Below, one piece after another: positions 60,187-64,000 of a stretch of 64,000 nucleotides of DNA; position 1 is the stretch's first letter; each line of letters starts with the position of its first letter. The stretch spans positions 434,001 to 498,000 of the forward strand of contig JBEKRQ010000002.1 of NCBI GenBank assembly GCA_049517655.1, written 5' to 3'. Origin of the DNA: UBA11358 sp049517655. Its GTDB lineage: Bacteria; Verrucomicrobiota; Verrucomicrobiia; Limisphaerales; UBA11358. The notes below the pieces were generated by a model that saw nothing but the letters and a program-made list of their open reading frames with translations, was not told the origin of the DNA and did no database searches. The translations under genes and the position numbers were made by a program.

Positions 60187-61125
60187 ATGAACGAGTTTAA
60201 ATTTGTCTGTCCGGTATGTGGACAGCATATCAAGTGCGAGTCGTGGCGGAGCAACTCGACGATGGAATGTCCGACGTGTTTCCAAAAAATCATCGTCCCA
60301 CAGTCCCCTGCGACCGACGATGTGGCACTGATTATAACAGGCTCGAAGGCTCGTAAACAGCGGGTGCCGACGGCGGTGACGAATTTGGGAACGACAACTC
60401 CGCCTAAGAAAAAATTTCCGACGGCGGCAATCGCCTTTGTCATTTTGCTTTGCGCAGCGATTGCGATGGTGTTTGTGTTTAAGGGAAAAATTTTTAAATC
60501 CACCGGTAATCAAACCAATGTGCAAACCAACCAAACCGAGTCCGCGCCTGTCGTGACTGCCGCACCCGTTGCAGCGCCTGCGCTGGTTGTTGCACCAACT
60601 CCGGCTGCGACTCCCGCGCCCGCGCCGGTGCTGCCGCCGGTTCGCATCAAAGCCGGCTCTTCCGCTCCGTTCACGGATTCAGAGGGTAACGTCTGGCTTC
60701 CTGATCAGGGTTTTGTGGGTGGGGAAACGATTGAACGTCCCGACGCACAAATCGCCAACACGAAAGACCCGGCGATTTATCGCAGCGAACGATACGGCAT
60801 GACTTCGTTTTCGTATCCGGTTCCCAACGGCAAATACACGGTAAAGCTTCATTTTGCCGAAACCTACGAAGGGATTACCAGACCAGGCCAGCGTCTTTTT
60901 TCGTTCAATGTCAAAGGACAAGAGTTCAAAGATTTTGATGTCTGGGTTAAAGCCGGCGGCCCGCTGCGTGCCTACATCGAAACCGTCAGTGTGGAAGTCA
61001 CCGACGGCAAGCTGGATATCTCTTTCACCTCCAAGATGGAAAATCCCCAGATTAATGGGATTGAGATCATTCCAGAAACGGCCAAGCCGGTCGTCGTTGC
61101 GCGGCCCGCGAACAATACGAATTGA
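60187..61125 (+). CDS. Zinc-ribbon membrane protein, paralogue B, with malectin-like domain
   Basis: The 312-residue protein has a zinc ribbon and membrane helix nearly identical to paralogue A (MNEFKFVCPVCGQHIKCES, then ECPTCFQKIIVP, FVILLCAAIAMVFVF). An Ala/Pro/Thr linker follows. The C-terminus is a malectin-like carbohydrate-binding domain (about 160-295): RIKAGSSAPFTDSEGNVWLP, YPVPNGKYTVKLHFAETYEG and LDISFTSKMENPQINGIEII. The upstream sequence is also shared with paralogue A, so the whole unit was duplicated and then received a different C-terminal domain. Confidence 0.75.
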   Translation: MNEFKFVCPVCGQHIKCESWRSNSTMECPTCFQKIIVPQSPATDDVALIITGSKARKQRVPTAVTNLGTTTPPKKKFPTAAIAFVILLCAAIAMVFVFKGKIFKSTGNQTNVQTNQTESAPVVTAAPVAAPALVVAPTPAATPAPAPVLPPVRIKAGSSAPFTDSEGNVWLPDQGFVGGETIERPDAQIANTKDPAIYRSERYGMTSFSYPVPNGKYTVKLHFAETYEGITRPGQRLFSFNVKGQEFKDFDVWVKAGGPLRAYIETVSVEVTDGKLDISFTSKMENPQINGIEIIPETAKPVVVARPANNTN

Positions 61126-61128
61126 ACG

Positions 61129-61553
61129 ATGGATCTCAACACGATGACAATTCCAGATTCGGCGGCGGTTGGATATGTTCATGGGAAAGCCCTCATTCCC
61201 CAGCGGGTGATTTTGGATGTGGGCACCTTGACGTTGCGCGCGGCGGACAATCCACCGGAAACCGACATTTCCGTTTTTCCTCATGCAAACCGGAGCGAAG
61301 ATTCGCCGGACAATCGATCAATATCAAACCCGATTCCAGCAATGCGCCATGGGTTAATCTGCAATGGAAGGACGCACAAGGCCAGCCTGTGACGCAAACT
61401 ATCACGAAAGGATACGTGCTGCGAATCGAGTTCGGGCCGCTGGCCGGGAACCGGTTGCTGGTGAAAATTTATCTTTGCACGCCGGACGAAATGAAAAGTT
61501 ACATACTGGGAGCATTTAATGCCGAAATCCACAAATCCAAACCGTCGCGGTAA
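61129..61553 (+). pseudogene. Decayed C-terminal domain of a paralogue-A-like protein
   Basis: Directly after paralogue B, the sequence matches the C-terminal domain of paralogue A (MTIPDSAAVGYVHGKALIPQ, and later GYVLRIEFGPLAGNRLLVK). A one-base deletion near 61300 breaks the frame, as seen when it is aligned with the same region at 59760. The piece lacks the zinc ribbon and helix. It may be the original C-terminus of paralogue B, cut off by the malectin domain. Its end overlaps the pncC start by 35 bases. Confidence 0.75.
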
Positions 61554-62025
61554 AAAAATTGAAAGGGTCGTTGTTTGTTTGTTAGCCAAACGGAAACAAA
61601 CTCTCGCGCTGGCCGAATCGTGCACCGGCGGTTGCATCGCACACCGGCTCACGAATGTGCCCGGCGCGTCGGCGGTTTTCCTCGGCGGAGTGGTCGCTTA
61701 CAGCAACGAGGCGAAGAGGAAGTTTCTCGGCGTTCGCACTGAAACACTCGCGGCTCACGGGGCGGTAAGCGAAGCGGTTGCGTGCGAAATGGCCGGGGGT
61801 GCGCGCGAACGATTCGGCGCGGATTTTGCAATCGGGGTTACGGGCATTGCCGGTCCGGGAGGCGGAACAAAAGACAAACCTGCGGGGACAGTTTTCATAG
61901 CGCTGATTGGAGCGTTTGGAACGATTGTTAAGCGTAAATTTAATTCCCTTGAGCGTGAGAGGTTCAAGGAAGTTACAGCCCAACAAGCATTAGAGATGTT
62001 ACATTCGCGGCTGGCCGGAGCGTGA
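61519..62025 (+). CDS. pncC: CinA C-terminal-type nicotinamide-nucleotide amidohydrolase
   Basis: The 168-residue protein has the PncC/CinA-C motifs: LALAESCTGGCIAHRLTNVPG with the nucleophile Ser, FLGGVVAYSNEAKRKFLGV and GVTGIAGPGGGTKDKPAGTV. The enzyme deamidates NMN to NaMN in NAD recycling. It lacks the N-terminal CinA domain. The start overlaps the decayed paralogue piece, so an internal start cannot be excluded. Confidence 0.92.
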   Translation: MPKSTNPNRRGKKIERVVVCLLAKRKQTLALAESCTGGCIAHRLTNVPGASAVFLGGVVAYSNEAKRKFLGVRTETLAAHGAVSEAVACEMAGGARERFGADFAIGVTGIAGPGGGTKDKPAGTVFIALIGAFGTIVKRKFNSLERERFKEVTAQQALEMLHSRLAGA

Positions 62026-62118
62026 AATGCTTTGTGCTTGAGAGTGAAAGCTTTTTGCGTAAAGTTAAAGGGTTCAACGTCTTCACGGAGTTGAACAGAA
62101 AGAATTTTGTTTCCAAAC

Positions 62119-63423
62119 ATGGCTCTGACGACTGACCCGATGACCGCTGCGCGCGACCGTTTTACCGCCGAGGCGGAAGGCACAACCGCCGCTTTGCCGA
62201 AGCGGCGCGGGACGCTGTTGATTGTGGATGACGAGGACGGGCCGCGACAATCACTCCGCGTCATTTTCAAGGATGAATATGATTTGCTGATGGCTGATGA
62301 CGGGCCGACGGCAATTGCGCTGGCGCAGAAACATCCGGTTGACGTGGCAGTGCTGGACATTCGCATGGCTGGCATGTCGGGCATCGACGTTTTGGAACAC
62401 CTCAAATGCGTGAACCCGAGAATCGAAGCGATCATGATCACGGCGTTTGAGACGACCGACACGATTCGGCGGGCGCTGCGGTTGCGCGCGTGCGATTACA
62501 TCAACAAGCCGTTCGACCTCGCGACAATCCGCGCAGCTGTCGGCCAGGCAATGCAGCGCCGCATAATCGAAAGTGAAATCAACAGCAGCGCGGAAAAGGT
62601 GCGGGAATTGCTTGCCGAGTTGCAAAACCAGCGCATCGAGGAGCAACTCGCCAAGACGCGCGGCGACATTTACGCCAGCATCATTCACGACATCAACGGT
62701 CCGTTGACGGTCATTTCCGGTTTCGTGCAAGTGCTCAACCAGCGCCTGAGCCGCCATTCACGGCTGGAGACGGAGGACTTGGAATTCATCAAGAACCGTC
62801 TGCGCATCATCGCGCGGCAGACGAGCAATTGCATCGAAATTTCCAGGCGCTACCTCAGTTTTCTTCAACGCCAGTCGGGCGAAAACGTCTCGTGCGTCAG
62901 TGTCAATCAATTACTCAAGGACTTGGATCAGCTCGTGCGTGTGCATCCCAGTGCGCATGAAAATGAGTTTGGCATTACGCCGCTGTCCAAGGACATCAGC
63001 GTCAAAATCAATGGCACCGACCTCATCCAGATTTTGCTCAACCTGGTGGTGAACGCCTTTCAGTGCATGCCCCTCAAACACCGCGTCGAAATCAGCGGTG
63101 AAGTGCTCCGCGCGCCGCTCAATCTCAAAAAATTCAAAGACGGCCCGAATGATCGGCTGCTCAACGTTGAAAGTGCGGACAATACCCCACCGCTGGTCAA
63201 ACTTTGGGTGCGCGACAATGGCCCTGGCATCCCACCGGAAGTGTTGGCTAAAATATTTCAGTCCTACTTTACCACCAAAGGGCCGCAACAGGGAACCGGC
63301 CTCGGCCTCAACATCGTCCAGCGGCTCATCAAGGAAGGTGGCGGCGCGCTGCACATTCATACGCACGTGGGCGAAGGGACAACGTTCACGATTTATCTGC
63401 CCGGTGCGAATTTGAAGGGATAA
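62119..63423 (+). CDS. Response regulator-histidine kinase hybrid
   Basis: About 434 residues. A receiver domain (about 30-150) has IVDDEDGPRQSLRVIF, the phospho-Asp in VAVLDIRMAGMSGID, and the Thr and Lys in MITAFETTD and YINKPFDLAT. A coiled linker leads to a dimerisation helix with the His box SIIHDINGPLTVISGF. A catalytic domain follows with LNLVVNAFQCMP (N box), VRDNGPGIPPEVLAKIF (G1) and GTGLGLNIVQRLIKEGGG (G2). All needed residues are present. Having the receiver in front of the kinase is unusual and suggests relay within one chain. The ATG at 62119 is chosen. The signal input is not visible. Confidence 0.9.
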   Translation: MALTTDPMTAARDRFTAEAEGTTAALPKRRGTLLIVDDEDGPRQSLRVIFKDEYDLLMADDGPTAIALAQKHPVDVAVLDIRMAGMSGIDVLEHLKCVNPRIEAIMITAFETTDTIRRALRLRACDYINKPFDLATIRAAVGQAMQRRIIESEINSSAEKVRELLAELQNQRIEEQLAKTRGDIYASIIHDINGPLTVISGFVQVLNQRLSRHSRLETEDLEFIKNRLRIIARQTSNCIEISRRYLSFLQRQSGENVSCVSVNQLLKDLDQLVRVHPSAHENEFGITPLSKDISVKINGTDLIQILLNLVVNAFQCMPLKHRVEISGEVLRAPLNLKKFKDGPNDRLLNVESADNTPPLVKLWVRDNGPGIPPEVLAKIFQSYFTTKGPQQGTGLGLNIVQRLIKEGGGALHIHTHVGEGTTFTIYLPGANLKG

Positions 63424-63499
63424 TTTTGTCGCGCGAAGAGCGCAAAGTGTCGCGCAGGAAACTTTTTTGAAACGGGTGGTAACCCGCAAAATTCCCATT

Positions 63500-64000
63500 C
63501 TAATCCGCCAGATACTCGCGCGGGTCCACGATTTTTCCGGCAATCGCGCTGGCCGCCACGGTCATTGGTGAGGCAAGGAATACCTGTGATTCCTTGTCAC
63601 CCATGCGACCCGGGAAATTGCGGTTCGTCGCGCTGATGCACTTGATACCCGCCTTGTTGATGCGGCCAAACGTGTCCACCGGACCACCGAGACAGGCCGC
63701 GCAACCGGCGTTTTCGGTCATCTGCACACCGGCGCTCACGAGGATGTCCCAAACGGTTTGGTTGCCCCAATATGTCGTCTGCAAATCGCGCACGATTTCC
63801 GGCGTCGCCGGCACGCCGAATGTGTCAATGCTCACGTGTTTGCCACGCAACACGCGCGCAAACTCCACGAAATCGCTCGTCTTGCCGCCAGTGCATGAGC
63901 CGACATAGGCGCGATCGAGTTTGATGTGGCCCAGTTCCTTTGCTTTTTTGCGCTGACCGGGATTGGGATGGCACGCGACGGTCGGTTCAAGCTTGTCGAG
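63500..64000 (-). CDS. leuC: 3-isopropylmalate dehydratase large subunit, 3' part
   Basis: The reading frame runs off the right edge of the window, so only the C-terminal 166 residues are visible. It carries GSCTGGKTSDFVEFARVL and ENAGCAACLGGPVDTFG, which hold the Fe-S cysteines of the aconitase superfamily; CISATNRNFPGRMGDKES is also typical. The short-chain (archaeal/HacA-like) LeuC type is likely, but homoaconitase cannot be excluded. It isomerises 2-isopropylmalate to 3-isopropylmalate. leuB lies 22 kb away in this window. Confidence 0.88.
   Translation of the reverse strand, partial: LDKLEPTVACHPNPGQRKKAKELGHIKLDRAYVGSCTGGKTSDFVEFARVLRGKHVSIDTFGVPATPEIVRDLQTTYWGNQTVWDILVSAGVQMTENAGCAACLGGPVDTFGRINKAGIKCISATNRNFPGRMGDKESQVFLASPMTVAASAIAGKIVDPREYLAD

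Overview
The window looks like a chromosomal segment of a Verrucomicrobiota bacterium, probably of the Pedosphaera/Limisphaerales kind. The inference rests on prepilin-type proteins with the tract AAMLLPALAAAKRRAQRISC, several Verrucomicrobia-style secreted proteins with Thr/Asn-rich linkers, a dispersed type II secretion / type IV pilus-like machinery, and short heptanucleotide repeats lying inside genes. No rRNA gene, CRISPR array or complete insertion sequence was seen. Most of the window is ordinary core chromosome, densely packed and mostly on the minus strand.

Layout. 0-2.8 kb: a TPR protein with an orphan MshEN-like domain, then a GspE/PilB ATPase. 2.8-7.9 kb (minus): a secreted Pro-rich protein, an FmdB zinc ribbon, a slipin/NfeD membrane pair and trpE. 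7.98-10.54 kb: an AT-richer accessory island bounded by imperfect inverted repeats and lying between trpE and hisI. It holds a structured RNA with its own terminator, a tRNA-like sequence with a CUA anticodon, a ribbon-helix-helix protein, a zinc-binding mini-protein and a phosphoribosyltransferase-GNAT fusion. 10.5-14.5 kb: hisI, a TPR protein, an ArsB/NhaD-type transporter, a glycogen-binding-domain protein and a gene-poor stretch. 14.5-20.6 kb: a compact gspE-gspL-gspM-gspD-like operon, then a secreted adhesin-like protein. 22.5-30.2 kb (minus): a Gld-type ABC transporter operon (ATPase, permease, GldG, DUF4340) ending in an AsmA-like protein. 30.3-37 kb: DUF2851, infC, larC/larB, a DUF2127 membrane protein and glyQS.

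36.8-39.9 kb is a tandem duplication of about 1.5 kb. It carries a pilin-like gene with its promoter and terminator, and leaves truncated glyQS and tadA ends at the internal joint. The two pilin copies keep near-identical ends and flanks but differ strongly in the middle. 39.7-45.1 kb: tadA, a Nudix hydrolase, leuB, yjbQ-like, a serine carboxypeptidase and a zinc alcohol dehydrogenase. 45.2-48.3 kb: a three-gene minor-pilin operon. 48.4-51.2 kb: tsaB-tsaE-thiL-CPBP protease with overlapping ends. 51.3-56.2 kb: a coiled-coil protein, a FIST protein, lysA, a low-complexity secreted protein and a squalene/phytoene synthase-like enzyme. 56.2-57.6 kb: a REP-associated tyrosine transposase between inverted palindromes and a frameshifted homing-type GIY-YIG gene. 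57.6-64 kb: argH, two paralogous zinc-ribbon membrane proteins with a decayed third piece, pncC, a response-regulator/histidine-kinase hybrid, and the 3' part of leuC running off the right edge.

How it works together. Secretion/pilus parts (two ATPases, GspL/M/D-like proteins, five pseudopilin-like proteins) are spread over four loci and probably serve one envelope machine; GspF, GspG and prepilin peptidase are not in the window. Amino-acid genes (trpE, hisI, leuB, leuC, lysA, argH) and tRNA-modification genes (tadA, tsaB, tsaE) make up the core. The most unusual parts are the 8-10.5 kb island, the pilin duplication, the heptamer repeats and the small selfish elements at 56-57.6 kb.
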